Positions 21,609-35,002 of a stretch of 64,000 nt of DNA are shown here, piece by piece. Origin of the DNA: Cliona cf. orientalis (Eukaryota; Porifera; Demospongiae; Clionaida; Clionaidae). A program made the position numbers and the translations under genes. The notes beneath the pieces were generated by a model, which saw only the letters and a list, made by a program, of their open reading frames with translations, did not search any database and was not told the DNA's origin. Where the stretch lies: NCBI GenBank assembly GCA_963930775.1, contig OZ005704.1, forward strand, positions 4,030,001 through 4,094,000. The letters run 5' to 3'. How positions within the stretch are numbered: position 1 is the stretch's first letter; the number at the start of each line of letters is the position of its first letter.

Positions 21609-22770
21609 TTAAAGTAATGTATCCAATATGGTCCCTAACGTTTGTGAAGCTGATTTGACCTCTTCCTTTGACAGTGTGTACACTCGCCCTGTTCTCATGC
21701 AAGGATCAACAACTGTCAAAACATCTTTTACTGCAATTGTTACAGTGTGTTCAGATGGTGGATATTTGAATGAATTCACTGGTCCAGAAGGATGCAATGG
21801 TTTTAGCTTATCTCGACTTTCATCCGAGGTTAGGTGAAGGACACAAGCCAACCACCACTCTCTATCCATTAAGCATGTAACAAATCCTGCAATTGATTCT
21901 GGAGGTATGTTGTCTTTGGAAACAATGACTCTTTCTTCCTTGCAAGAGGTTGCTGCTGAAAACTGTTTTGCATGGAGCTTATCCTTTGAAATAGGGATAA
22001 ATGAGTGGAGTTTGCATGTTTTGAAATAGGAATAAATGAGTGGAGTTTGCATGTCCCTGGTATAGTTCGGCTTCTCAGAAACTGTTGTTCAAGATCCTGT
22101 TTTTCTGCTTCATAACCATCAGAGCTACAATAATTAAAGTGAATGGTAGGGATGTTCACTGTTGCCCAGTCATACAACTGACGTGGAGTCATTATTTGAT
22201 CGTTGTAGGACTTCTGTAAGCTAGCTCGAGCAGCAAGGCGTTTTACTGTTCCTCCAAGGCCATCACAGATTCCTTGTCCATGGGCAGTAGCTGAAAAGTG
22301 CCATTCCGCTGAAATCCCGAAATCTTCTTTATGATGGCATAGATTGATGAAATTTTGTTCTGTTTTTGTATTGAGAAGCAGCACCATCGGAAAAGATGGA
22401 CAATCTTTCGTGGCTGTGATCTGGCTGGAAGAAATTTCCGTAAAAAAGCTATTAAGTGTCTGATAGAGGTGCACAGCAGTAGTGTCATGGTGAAGGCACT
22501 CTGACACAATGATAAAGCTAAGATGACATACCTCACCACTCTTCTTGAAGCATGCTGCAAAAGGATGAATAGTGGCTTACGAATTGTTCCCATGAAAACC
22601 TTGAGCAACATCTTGTAGAATAAAGGAATAATTTTCAGCATAGTCTACAGTGACTACTATTTCTGTGGGAGCTAAACCTGCTTTACAATCATTGTAGAAT
22701 GAAGCTTGTTGGGCTGCTATGAAGGAGTGTGGACGCAGACTCTGCAATTGCTCCTACAGCTGTAAATTTT
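21609..22770 (-). pseudogene. DDE-like transposase of unnamed family (decayed)
   Basis: Minus-strand reading gives, in order: RPHSFIAAQQASFYNDCKAG, VTVDYAENYSFILQDVAQGF followed by HGNN, ATIHPFAACFKKSGE, SECLHHDTTAVHLYQ, FSDGAASQYKN, NLCHHKEDFGISAEWHF, AHGQGICDGLGGTVKRLAAR and MTPRQLYDWATVNIP. The acidic residues in VDYAEN, SDGA and CDG look like a DDD/E catalytic triad. Damage: an in-frame stop after HGNNS, a frameshift after the SDGA block, and a short duplicated segment (LHSFIPIS twice, near 21990-22040). I recall this motif set from unnamed invertebrate proteins. The flanking 470-bp inverted repeats support a transposase role. Confidence 0.7.
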
Positions 22771-23504
22771 GCAAATTCTTTCAACATGAGTCACATATCT
22801 TAGATCCCACTGAAATTTCTTCTTTTTCACACATTCATTCTTTGACTGGCCTTAAATTCTTTTTTCGAGTGCTCCAACTATGTCTTGGAAGATTGAATGG
22901 GTTGCAACAAGATTCAGCCATTTATCACAATACCCTGACTCCAAGTGAACTAAAACTATCTATATAGCTGGAGGGAAGTATACTGTGACTTCAAAATTAT
23001 TCTTGCTAATGCACACTGACATGAAAGAAACTAAGCTTACAGGTGCATTACTCATGTGTTGATTACCATATCATATTATTTTTGATGACAATTAAGTTAA
23101 TTATTGGTACATAGTAGCAACATCCTGATGAGAGTAGATACACATAAAAAATTGATCTTACATGACAATACTGTTTGAGTCATATTCCATAAACCCATTG
23201 TGATCCCAAACCAGAATCAGGCAATCAGTACCTTAATATCTGAAGGTATTTGTGTGCGAGAATAAAAAAAATTAAAGCAGCGGTTTTTGAAAGGTCAGAG
23301 GTTGAAGTTTAGTGATGGTGACCTTCAAATTACTTATATGTCAAATTAAGCCATATAATATACCACATGAAAGAAAATTAATTTTCGTTAGCTGCATAAT
23401 GGTGCGAGAGTATGTCCTGAAACCTTTCTGGTAAAAAGTTATGGCTTCTGGAGTATGCTGGTGTAGCAAAATTTTTCTGAAATTTGAAATTTCAGCAGGA
23501 TATA

Positions 23505-23939
23505 CCGTATTTTCCCACTATTAAGCGCATGCGCTTATATTTCCACAAGAAGAAAACCTGCACTTAATAGTGAAGTGCGCCTACCAGTGAGATGCACCTA
23601 ACAAAGAATAGCTGCATCCAAGAACGCATGCGTGCTCGCGGTATCATTTAGGGGCGTGGCCACCCTATTGATCGCACAATCATTCGTGTTGCTGCATTCT
23701 GCCCAGCTCAAAAATGCCGTTCATAGCTCAAAGAACCTGAGAATTGATAATAGCCATCATAATTTCGAAATGGCTGGAACCTTGTGCTAGCGAGAAAGCA
23801 TGCAGGTAAGGTCAAGGGTCACGTATGCGCTTATACACAAAATGCGCCTAGCAACGAGTACTTAGGTCAGGAAATAGTATGCGCTTAATAACGAATATAC
23901 GCTTATAAGCGAGATGTGCCTAATAACGAGAAAATACGG
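23505..23939. mobile_element. CCGTA-type MITE G, copy 1 (435 bp)
   Basis: Ends CCGTATTTTCCCACTATTAA and TAATAACGAGAAAATACGG with TA on both sides. The interior repeats GCGCTTATA/GCGCCTA words. It is inserted in the right inverted repeat of the 21-24 kb transposon; the left repeat at about 21205 serves as the uninterrupted counterpart. Copy 2 is at 47021-47382. Confidence 0.8.
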
Positions 23940-24319
23940 TATCTCAGAAGCCATACAAGAAGGAGTTCTACTATTATAGGTGGATCAATATCTAATAATA
24001 GTATATATGTGTCGAGTTTCGAGGAATTCTGGAGAGATCACTTGCAAAGTGTGGTTGAACTGAAATGGAATGACCCTATACTACTACTTACTACTTTGCT
24101 TGTGTCATTCTACCGAAACATTGTGTAGACTTTTCTGTAGTGGTTCAACATTTTTATCCTAATCTACTCTTGACTTTATGAAGAGTGAAGGAAAAGATCC
24201 TGGCCCTTCAAGTATTGTCATTTCCCAACCTTAATTTTATACTTATTTGGCTGACAGTCAATTTGTAACTTAAGTTAGTGAGCATGAAATCGAGTAATTG
24301 AAAATAAAATAACAGGCTA

Positions 24320-24921
24320 CCGTATACTTTCTAATTTAGGCGTCCCTAAAAAATAATTGCAGATTGCACAAACACCTCCAATTAGAATAAAAAAAATTCA
24401 CGAGTAGGTCAAAGGGTGCCTAAATTAGGGAGGTGCCTTTGACCTGCAATTAGAACGGTTTCGAAAGTTTTGCCAGTTAGGGCACGAGCGCTGTCACTAA
24501 CCATGCACAGTATCATTTGGTGGCAGTGAATATGACAGGTGAAAACAACAAAAATATGGTTCAGCTTCTAATTTCATTTCTTTTTGGAAATTTCACTCTG
24601 ATCGCTGAATCATACTCGAGTTGCTGGTACCGTAGCCAACAGAATGGTTGTCTCTTGCTCCATAAAGGCATCAAATCAGTAGGTAATTAAGTACCCATAT
24701 AAATGTAAGAGACAGCTTAGTTTGACATCTAAACTGATAACTCAATAGATCAGTTGTGCAGTATTGTGATAATTCACATGGCAATACGTTCCAATTAAAA
24801 TTGGCGCCGGCTAATTTAAAAATGTATGAAATTCGGAAAAGCACCTTAAATTAGAAGTGAAATTGTGCAGGTCTCAAGGGGTGTCTAAATTAGGGTGCCA
24901 CCTGTATTAGAACATATACGG
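24320..24921. mobile_element. CCGTA-type MITE F, copy 1 (602 bp)
   Basis: Ends CCGTATACTTTCTAATTTAG and TTAGAACATATACGG flanked by TA. Words such as AATTTAGGCG recur near both ends. A second copy in opposite orientation is at 61101-61687. Confidence 0.8.
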
Positions 24922-26116
24922 TAATATATAAGCAAGCACTTGCTATTAGTGTCCAGTTTTTTAACTGTGTATGATAATTACAGTGTAAGTTCTATAATAA
25001 TTGGTTAGCTATAGGGATCAACAGTGCACATGCTCAATTCATTTTTTCAAGTAAGGCAAAATTGGAACAACAAATCCAAGCAGCACGAAATTAATTTGGT
25101 CTATAGCCTGCATATTTGTAACAATTTCTGCATCAGTCTCAAATGCGCACCATTTATACTAATTTGATGTATCTTAGAGTCGGTCAGGCATACCTGAATG
25201 TTTTCATGGATCACGGGGGCTTATTAGATAGATATTTTGACGTAGATCATGAATATAAATGTTAAAAATCATAAAGATTAAGTTGCTCTGAGTTATTAGC
25301 ATTTTGTAATGTATTACATATATGGCATATCCAGGCCAGCCAGCTATGTAAGAAAATAGCCAATCTTTCTTTCCTTCTTTCTTTCTGTTTGCCAGGGCTA
25401 TCTCTAGACTGCTTTGACCGTGCACTCACCTTAGTTTGAGTATTAATCCACTCAGTGGCACGCTAATTATGTGTTATCAGGACAGTTAATTAATCGTGGG
25501 TGTGTGCAGTGCATTTAAATTTATGAGTAGGTATGTCTGATACGCCATTTTGTCATGTAATGTGCATGCTCACTCATAATGTTGCCATGGTGAAGTCATG
25601 TAACCGATGTCAGTGAAGCACGCTGGTGCATTCAGGACCGGCCTGCTCAATCGATCAAGCTGATCAGCTCAGTGAACTATCGATAATAGTGGCTACTGTC
25701 AACAGCAAAGTTACTGCTAAAAAGGTACTTGGTTTTAATAGCCTTCTTTGAAGTTTGCCACGGTCAGCAACTTTCGGGATCAAATTAATGCAGGGTGTAG
25801 CTTCACTCGCAGGTCAGTCTTGATGGTACTGCAATCGTACACTTGGAAATTATAATAGACTTGCACTGGTTACCTGCGCATGCTCAAATAGCAAAAGGAG
25901 TCATATCCTCTACCTACCTACCATAAGACTATCCTACCTACCATAAGACTGTATGCCTGGGATTAGGAGTGTGTGTTTGGGGTTCTATGGTGCTCTAGCC
26001 ACTGAGCCAATGTTTGGAGACAGCTGCAGTAGCTATAATGTATTCCCCTTCACGAATCATGAATTTCTCCCCACATGCCAGCAAGATTAGTCTACCCGAC
26101 TCAAAGGATAGCACTA
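24922..26116. other. Foldback family R fragment and unassigned intron
   Basis: About 25175-25600 matches the outer arm of family R (GAGTATTAATCCACTCAGTG-type segment, GAAA tract, CATGGTGAAGTCATGT). A 21-bp unit with CTACCTACCATAAGACT is tandemly doubled at about 25912-25950. The rest is unassigned. Confidence 0.5.
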
Positions 26117-27203
26117 CAGTGCTACACAGCAAAAGAGTAGATTTTTTTCTAACTTTGCATGCACACTTATTTCTGCCTATAATGAATAGAAATATCACTT
26201 TTAGCAGTAGTATTAGCGTGCAAAGTGTCAAACAAAGACCGGTCCGTAACAGAAGCTATGACGAACTATGACGTTGGTCCGGTATCACGTGCACAATACA
26301 TCGTAATACATACGATCAAAAATTACAATATCGAAGGCTATAGACAAGATGAGGTAAGTTTCTGAAGGTAGAGAATCGCTCTGGTATGTATGTCTACTTC
26401 TACACAGTATTACCATACGTAGCTAAAACAAGCGACTATCGGACCGTCTAGTGAGGCGGTGACTGTCAACCCCACAAAAAAAAACTTCGGAGCATTAAAA
26501 AGGCTTTTGGGCTACGTATCGTTACTATCTTACCTCGCTTGGACGCCTTAGAAGCGAAGCGCTCTACGCGTTCAATGCTAACAACTCTGTCCTCGCTGCC
26601 TTCTCTTTCCTAGATCGCCAGTGGGCGTGGTCAGTGAAAACGTCACTATTGTACACGTGCGTTGGGTACTACATCATCAAGGCGAACTTCAACCCGTCTG
26701 GAGCAGTCAGCGGAAATATTTGCTTCCGGATTGGGTGTTTCCTGCAAAATATTTGCAGTTCCACACATACACTATGATTATAAATGCATAAGGATGCATA
26801 GAGTACAATATTGACTCTTAACTAATACTTTCATGCACGTTTCTGTGCCTGATGTAAATAGACCATATTTTAGGCTATTTCGGTCGATAGCACCATGACC
26901 CTTTTGTAGTTAAGACTTCTTATTTGGCACAAAGATGTATCTAGTTGGTATCTATCTTCATCTCAAATCTGGATTCTTAACTATAATCCAATCCCTTGAA
27001 ATTGCGCCTAACATAAGAATCGGGAATTTTTGGCCATTTTTGCATGCTGAAGTGGTGGCATCAACTTTCCACTGCAGATGTAGATAGTCCATCCATTGAC
27101 CTAACTGGCTATCAAATCAAATGTAGAGACATGCAAGTTCAACCACAAAACACTGCGAAAACCATACAGTGGTAAAAATCTACTCTCTTGCTGTGGAGCA
27201 CTG
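26117..27203. mobile_element. TA-flanked TIR element A, copy 2 (uninterrupted, 1,087 bp)
   Basis: Ends CAGTGCTACACAGCAAAAGA and CTTGCTGTGGAGCACTG with TA at both sides. It is inverted relative to copy 1 at 8922-11378 and shows the empty site for MITE B. The interior has conserved words but no credible transposase ORF. Confidence 0.85.
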
Positions 27204-27466
27204 TACCACACTGAATCAGCGCTGTCTGCTTCCCTGTATTATATTGTGGGAGTTGATATCAACAGGTGGATAGGTAGCTGGTCGAGTAAGAAGTTCGAAG
27301 TTGTAGTTCCATTTACAATGAATAGGCTGGCAAGCCATATCAGGTCACCATAGTACGCATAGTCTCATGCCCAGCCTCTTCTGGCTACACAAGACTAGTC
27401 AGCTAGGTGACATTGATTAAAATTAATGACAATTATGAATTACCTTGCGGGCAAGAAAAAAAAACA

Positions 27467-28710
27467 GTAACAAGTATGAGAACTATTGAATAAAATTTAC
27501 AGATGAAGTACGGATGGCAGTGCCAAGAAATGCACAAACAAGATTAATTTTGTGGGGATAATGTACATAATATCACATCCATTATACATCCCTACGCTAG
27601 CATTTTTAGTAGCTGTATATGCATATGCAGGATTAGACAATTAACACTGACTACACATGGATGTCCCACATGCATAGAGTCAAGATCAAAGTTATAGCGA
27701 CACTCTACATACTGAATCAGAAGTGCATATATAGTGGATGTGATATGTTATCCCTACAAAATTCTACGGAATTAATTTTGTTTGTATACTTTTTGGTACT
27801 GCCATCCCTACTTCATCTTCAATTTTTCTTCAATTGTTTTTATACTTGTAAACTTGTGGGGATGTCCCAGATATGCTGTATATGTGTAATACAGTAACAT
27901 TAATAACTCAGATTTTAAGATTTTTAACATTCATATTCATGATCTACATCAAATGAATATCTGTCTGTCAAGCCCCACACATTCATTGAGGTGTGTCTGA
28001 ACCAGCTATGTATAAAAAATTGTCAGCTTCTTATTTAGGTTCAGGGGGAGGTAAGGGGCGAAGAAGGGGGGGGGTAGAGTAACACCTTGTATGTACTTAA
28101 GGATAGTAAGAAAGCATCTAGTAACGATATTCCAACCATTTTGCCATGGACCCCTACTACTACTACTATTCGTAAACACCCCGGGGGTAGATACTTTCTT
28201 ATTATCCTTAGAAAGTAAGCTACATATGTACATATAAGGTGCTACTCTAATTGGTCTCTTATTACTAACCACTGAAGTAGATGCTTTCTGTTGGAGGTTA
28301 ATTTATGGAATGAAAGGTGTTCACACTCTTTTATCACTTCTACTGGTACATCCAGGAATAGAACAATTTCTTAGCATCACATGCAACAGAATCCTACTGA
28401 TGTATAGTGAATATGATTTTCCCTACAAATCTTATTTGTGCACTTTTTGACCCTGCCAAGATCTATATATGCATGGGGTGAAAGGTATAGTAATAATGAA
28501 TGTGACTAAATCATAACTGACTATATCCTGAGCCATCAGTGACAAAGGTTCTCAAGTCAAGATCAATTGGTTGTATGTATGATGTAATAGAGAAAAGCAA
28601 GCGTAGCAATGATGTGCATGATTATCCCTGCAAATCTTGTTTGTGTACTTTTTTGACCCTAGCTGCCATCCCTATGTTATCCTTCAATATTCAATTGTTT
28701 TATACTTGTT
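27467..28710. mobile_element. Foldback family R cores (two partial copies)
   Basis: 27467-27850 is a compact core: left arm (AACAAGTATGAGAAC) and right arm (TTGTTTTTATACTTGTAAA) in inverted orientation. 28415-28705 holds right-arm pieces (AAGCAAGCGTAGCAATGATG and TTGTTTTATACTTGTTAT). Between them is unassigned sequence. Confidence 0.6.
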
Positions 28711-28786
28711 ATCATGGAGTCCATGGGATGGCACGGACACTCATACATATGTAATACACCCAACTATCTTTAAACAGGTAACTACT

Positions 28787-28985
28787 GTATTCTAAAAATT
28801 TGGCATGAAAATAATAGTATTGCTTTAGCTTCGCCGATTTTTTAGAGGTTAATATTCAACATTCTGCCTGCGTGTGCATCGTTTACAGCATATATGCGTG
28901 ACAACCTTTACCGAAAATTGGAGACTATTTTCAATCATTCGGTAAAGGGTGCCGAATAATTAGAAGGGCCGAATTTTTAGAAGAA
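28787..28985. mobile_element. Small TIR element (~200 bp)
   Basis: TTCTAAAAATTTGGC on the left pairs with GGGCCGAATTTTTAGAA on the right. Target duplication is not clear. Confidence 0.5.
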
Positions 28986-29496
28986 ATACTAGCTGTATAT
29001 AAAAATTTTCAAGTGTCAAAGTCAGAACCTCCAGTATCTAATAAGACCAACATCATTCAATTGTACATGTACATGTCAGAAAAAGTCAATTAATTATCTT
29101 AAATTCTTTCTTTCTTTCAAGGAGACCACACATTAAGCAGAAAAAAAAATGTCCGGAAACCTCCACATAATCAAGCTGGATGCATTATAGTAGAGCCATA
29201 CAATGCAAACAGGCAGCCTATTCTCCAATTTTGATAAAATTGGGTAAAAGTCATCACATTTATGTGTGCATGTGGCCCTGCGCCCCTCGAGCACGTAGTG
29301 CGTGGGTGGAAAACATTGCAAATGCATGGCGTCCCTATACAAACATATGGAGAAACTTTAAAGGGCCATAACTAATTCTAATTAAGGCGTGAATCAAAAT
29401 TCCTAAAGGTCAAATCTGTACGTACATTGATCTATTCTGCGCGCCTGTGCAAAAATTATGTCCCCAAGTGCTGAATTATAAATTCTTTTTTTCTAC

Positions 29497-30808
29497 AAGT
29501 ATAAAAAACAATTGAATGATTGAAGGATGAAGTAGGGATGGCAGTGCCAAAAAATACACAAACAAGATTTGTAGGGATAACGTATCACACCCACTATACA
29601 TCCCTACGCTTGCTTTTCTCGATAATTAATAATTATCATACACTTAATTCTGATTCAGTATGTAAAGTATCACTATCCATGCATGGGTTTACGGTATTGA
29701 TTCCCATTCCTGCATGATTATAATAATATTATGTGTGTGCACGGCTACTCAAAAAGCAAGCGTAGGGATGTATAGTGGGTGTGATACGTTATCCCTACAA
29801 ATCTTGTTTGTGTATTTTTTGGCACTGCCATCCCTACTTCATCCTTCAATTATTCAATTGTTTTTTATACTTGTTACTGTTCTTTTTTTAGAGCCCTCGG
29901 GGTAGCTCATGATTGTCATTAATTTCATCAATGCCACCTATATATATAGCTGACTAATTTCGTGAGGACAGAGGCCGGGCATGAAACTACACATACTATG
30001 GTGACCTGATATTATGGTTTGCGTATTCATTGTCACTTATAAATGCTTAAAACTAGCTACAACTATTTTTCTGGACCAAGCTACATCCAACTGTGCTCCA
30101 ACCATAATATAGGGTCCTGGAAAGTAGGTACACCTGGACCACTGATTCAGCATGTTTGTGCGATCCTAGCCTTTGTGTCAGGCCTGAGCTATGGTAGCTA
30201 CTGCAACACACCGTGATTTCAAACTTGAATATTCCTGTAAGTGCAAATCCCAGGCAGTCGTTTGATAGCTAGCTAGGACGTCTTCTTTTGCATCACACAC
30301 TATTGAACATACATCAGTGGGATTCTCGAGGTAACCATGACCTGCGAATGAAGCCACGCCCCTCGTTATCTCGATCCTGAAGCTGGCTGACCGGCGAACT
30401 TGAAAGAAGGCCGTTTAGAACCAAGTAGCGACGAAAATCTTCTGTTTCGGGAGCGTATTGTATAGGCCAGTAAGTTTACTGTTGGTAGTAGTCACCATAA
30501 TCTTTAGTTCACTGAGCTGATCGATCAGCTGAGCGCTTGAGCGCTCGAGCATGTCCCGGCGCATGCCCACCACTGATATAGGTCACATGACTTCACCATG
30601 GCAACACCGTATGAGCATGCGCATTATATGACAATATGGCTAATCAGACACACCCACTCGCGAAATGCGCTGTACACACCCACAATTAAATCGCTGTCCT
30701 GATAACACAAAACGAGCATGCCACAGACGTGCGCGCTCCAAAATAGAGTGGATTTATACTCGAACTAAGGTGAGCGGTCATGGTAGTCTTGAGTTAGCCC
30801 AGGAAAAC

Positions 30809-30852
<44 letters not shown>

Positions 30853-31077
30853 TGAGAAAATGGCTATTTTTTGAACATCTGGTTCTGGCATATACAATGG
30901 AGATGATGAATGATCTTGGTCTTGTTAGATAGATAATTTGCTGTAGATTCTGATTTTGACACTTAGAAATCTCACAAAATTACCTGTTTTGAGATATTTT
31001 GATATTTGTAATGTATTACATATATGGAGTATCCGTGCCATCCCTACTTATAGAGTCTACCGACTCTATGATACTTA
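29497..31077. mobile_element. Foldback family R, copy with core and complete right arm
   Basis: The core is a 377-bp inverted repeat (29497-29873), with arms of about 120 bp that look almost identical. The right arm continues through CATGACTTCACCATGGCAAC (about 30587) and a run of about ten GAAA units (30808-30850) to the terminal CTACCGACTCTATGATA (31057-31073). Confidence 0.7.
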
Positions 31078-32286
31078 GTGTTTAGTATTTAATAAGTAAG
31101 GGAGCTGACACGCTATAAGCAGAAACAAAACTATACGTCCGGAAACTTTCATAGCTAGTGCACCCAGATTGCAGCCCCGGGAGAAGAAACATACACCATT
31201 CTAAATAATGCACACTAGGGCATTGCGTGGCTTCCCTATACAAACATATATAAGAAACGCTCTGAGAGGCACAGCTTTAATTCTATAATACCGTATCTGA
31301 TTTAATTAATGCGCCATGAAAAAATAGTTACGAGTGCTGGGTGGCGCGCCATTAGAGCGTGAAATTATTCTTCGCGACCAGGTGGCGCGCAAATTTGTAC
31401 ACAAAAGTATAGGGACGCATGCGTGGGCGCATTTAAATAGAGCGTGAAAATAATTGCACTTCAGGCCGAGGTGGCGCATCTATTAGAGAGGCGCGTTAAT
31501 TAGATAGGATACGATAAGTCGTAAATCAAAAAAGTTTCTTGACCAAAGTTCGATCATGATTTGAGCCATTCTGTGTGCCGGCCCGGCCATATAAAACTTA
31601 GGGTCCCAGAGTTTTTCTACTTAGTATGGAACTTGCTTTAATTGTTTTTTCATTTCCAGAGCTAACTGAAGACTGCCTTGACCTCTCATCTTAGTTTCAG
31701 TATAAATCCACTCCATTTTGTAGCGTGCAGGTTCATGGCATGCTACATTTGCATTTCTCGACAGTTATGTAATGGTTTACGTACGGCACATTACTGAATG
31801 ATTAATTGCATGGTCATGTTTGATACGTATGCCATTTTGTTATATAATATGCACATGTTCAGAATGTGTTGCCACGGTGAAGTCATGTGACGTGCCTGTA
31901 GTTAGCTAAGGCCAGTGCATGCGAATACTAGCATTAATTAGCAGCTAGACGGTAGTGCTAGAGGCTAGGCATTAGTGCTATGCTGAATCGATTATGAATA
32001 TGGAGGTGGACGTTCCTCTGGCGCGGCCCCTCTGCAGTCAGCCAGCTCAGTACCTCAGTGACAGATAAATGGTGGGTATACTACCAAAAAATGTTTGAAA
32101 TTTTATCCTTAAATCAAAGTCTCATGGTTACTTGGGCAGCCTCTTTATTAGCCTGCCTATAGGCATAGGAACACAAGGGGCAGGGTATGAATTTTGTGCG
32201 CATGTACGAACTTCGACACCTCCCATCTTCTATACTGAATTACACTGGACCATTGAGAGTTGAATGAGCAATAAAAAAGGAACAGA
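31078..32286. other. Unassigned intron and left-arm pieces of family R
   Basis: 31680-31900 again matches the outer arm of family R (GTATAAATCCACTCCATTTT). 31300-31520 is rich in GGTGGCGCGC/ATTAGAG words, possibly another small TIR element (AATACCGTATCTGATTTAAT at about 31287 and AATTAGATAGGATACG at about 31498). Confidence 0.4.
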
Positions 32287-33165
32287 AACAAGTATATAAA
32301 CAATTGAATGGAATATGAAGGAGGAAGTAGTGATGGCAGGGTCAAATAGCACAAACAAGATTTGTAGAGATAGTTACACCCACTAGACATCCCTACACTT
32401 GCTTTTGAGTAGCTATATGTATGGGATGCAAAAGTTACATCCCAGTAGCAATTTATTTTATGGGGTTATGAGGTAATTGTTGTGTAATTATGATGAAACC
32501 TATAGTGTAGTTTGTGATCGATGTAATCTATGAGATAATTATGAGAAAATTCAGGGCTTCAATGGAGCCTTTCTGAGACTTGAAAATCAGTACATATGTT
32601 GAGTATGTGACGCCTGTATCCGGTGAATACATTAAAAACAGAATGCTACTTTCTCCAACAAGTACCCGTGGTCAAACTTCACGCGTCTCTTGGCTGATGT
32701 AATCCCGAATCCCGCAGATAAATAAAGTTACCCTAGCACTATATATAGCATCATACATGCTGCAGTGCTTGCCATACCATCATCGATCTGAAGTTCACCA
32801 GGAATCTGTTCGGTGCTGTCGAGTTCGTTTCCTATGATCGAAGCATCAAAATAATTATGTCACTATCAAGGTCAATAGTATGTGGCGTGCAGACAGTATA
32901 GGTACTGTATTGATGACCTTTACCATACGCACCATTAGATTTATGCAGCCACTGGTGATGTACTCAAGTTTTCATAACTAGTATTAATGCGACTGAATCA
33001 AAGCTGACTATTCTGAGCCATCAATGATAGGGGATAACATTTCTCCCACATTGATGCAAATCAAGAACATTCAAAGGATATGAACAAATCGATATCATTA
33101 GGGGCCTAATAAATGAGAAAAGCAACCACAGGGATGTATAGTGGATGTGATTACCCCTATAAATC
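32287..33165. mobile_element. Foldback family R, partial copy
   Basis: Left core arm at 32287-32406 (AACAAGTATATAAACAATTG to CCCTACACTTGCTTTT) and a truncated right core arm at 33117-33165 (GAAAAGCAACCACAGGGATG). Confidence 0.55.
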
Positions 33166-33560
33166 ATTGGTCAGAATTGCAGTGCCTTGTGCACAAACAA
33201 GTGTGGCCATAAAGATGCATTCTGGAACAAATGGCGTGAAGTGCTTCACGTTTCACAACACCAGGCTACTCATATGCCACTGAGCCTCGAGTGAAGCGAG
33301 AGACGAGGTCTGTTCTGTGACACAGTCTGGTGGTAGATTAGCAGAGTGAAAATATCCCCATTGCAGTGGTAGGTTCCAGCAGCTTTGACCTGCATCTATG
33401 GGTATAGTCTATGAAGTAGTAGGTCAAAGTTCATGCTGCTGCATGCACACTGTACTATTAAACAGTTGACATACAACTAGGGAGATAGATTTTCTCTTGA
33501 TATGTAAGCTTACTGTGAATTATTAGCCACATTATCCTGTGAGTGTAACATCAAACATAC
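33166..33560. repeat. Interspersed repeat J, third copy
   Basis: Contains GAGCCTCGAGTGAAGCGAGA and the downstream blocks shared with 11395 and 12850. It abuts the truncated arm of family R at 33165. Confidence 0.6.
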
Positions 33561-34640
33561 TTGTTTTATACTTATACTGTACCCTTGCAAAGAGGGCCCA
33601 CGGGCGGTGCACCTTACAAAGGCCAAGACTGGGCGTGGGGTGATATTTGAGGTATCAGTATCACATTTAGACACGAAAGAGTGCCCAGGTAAGTTATCCA
33701 TACTATCTTGATAATTTGAATAGTAGCAGTGGCTACCATTGATTTCGGCCTTATTCAAGCATGATTACCCATCAAGAGCAAGGGCGGCCATTTATCAGGC
33801 CAATACTTCACCGTATATCATTGATGGCAGCTATATTTAGTGGGTGTGGTTACGGTCACTAACCGTGCATGATCATTTGTTTGTGCTGAAACATGGCATA
33901 AGTGTAACCAGGCTTAGTTTTGTGGCTTCTTGGCAGCTAGGTTACTTGTCAATCTTACATAGCACTGTAGTTTAGTCCTCATAAATCAGCCATTTGAGCT
34001 GCATTTTCAAGGACAGCTGCATATTTGTATAAACATTAGACCTTGGCAGGAAATTGAGCCCATAGTGGAGGGTGGGCCGATATTCTGTAGTTGGCCCTCG
34101 ATCTTTCGCAAGGGTATGGTATTTATATAGCATACTACTATCTGTAGATATAGTATAGCAGGTAATCTTTCTGTGAAGAGTAAGATTTAGCCTCCAGAAT
34201 TAATATTCGTGGTTCTAAATTTTGTGCCTCTTGACGATTGCACTTACGATTCCCTGTTTTACATCATTAAATAAACCCTACCAATGGCTGTTATTGAAGT
34301 GACAGAAACAGAAGATTGCAGCTCCCCACAAAGTTTCCCACTATACGGTACCATTCAAGTATATGTAGCCACTCTGCTTGTGGGGATGGGTGGCATTTCC
34401 AATTGCAACCCCCCCCCCCCCCCCCCCAAAATACTCCCACTCGCACTTAATTATAATGTGCTCTGCTATTGCACTGCCTGCATTAATTTACATAGCAAAT
34501 AGCATGGTACTGTCACTGGTTCATTCCGAATGAGTTGTACAACCATACACTCTAGACAAATTGTGATGCCTGAGGTTTTGTACTTGTCATAGATGAGGTT
34601 TAAATGCAGGCATTTAAAGCAGGTTAATTAAAGGATCGTA
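33561..34640. other. Unassigned intron with poly-C run
   Basis: No coding sequence recognised. 34340-34355 carries a fragment of MITE L (TTTCCCACTATACGGTA). A pure C run of over 20 bases at 34409-34427 is a likely assembly or polymorphism hotspot. Confidence 0.4.
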
Positions 34641-35002
34641 CCCTACTGGGCTGGGCAGCCCAGCATGCGCATGCGCAGCAAGGACAGTGCCACTTAACCA
34701 GCAGCTATATCTGGTCAAATAACAGCAGCCCTTGCCTGAGTGTGCTGCATCATTGGCCAGGGTAAGGAGGGTGCCAGGGCTGGTGCGGCACTATTGACTC
34801 TGGCCCTAATGTGTCTTGTCTGATCGGGACAGGCACGATGCGCCGGGCGCACGCACAACACCTACTTAAAGCCTGGCTGCAGACGAGCTAGGCATGAGTT
34901 AAACTCTGGCGACAGCAAGGTCGAGAGCTGATTTTAAAGGTGATTTTTTTATTTCTGCATTGTAGTGAAGGAGCTGCAAGGATCGTTCGTGGGGATTCAG
35001 CT

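Larger units (their letters stand above)
21091..24075 (-). mobile_element. DNA transposon with ~470-bp terminal inverted repeats and DDE-like transposase
   Basis: The left end GGGTCATTCCATTTCAGTTC at 21091 is mirrored at 24075, and homology runs inward to about 21560 and 23150. The right repeat is interrupted by a 435-bp MITE (23505-23939). Between the repeats lies a decayed minus-strand transposase (21609-22770). Inverted repeats flanking a transposase gene identify it as a cut-and-paste element. The target-site duplication is not clear. I cannot assign the superfamily with confidence. Confidence 0.75.

Noticed and set aside
30808..30850. GAAA microsatellite as an independent feature of interest
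   Set aside because: The same A/G tract occurs in other copies of the foldback arm; it is part of that family.
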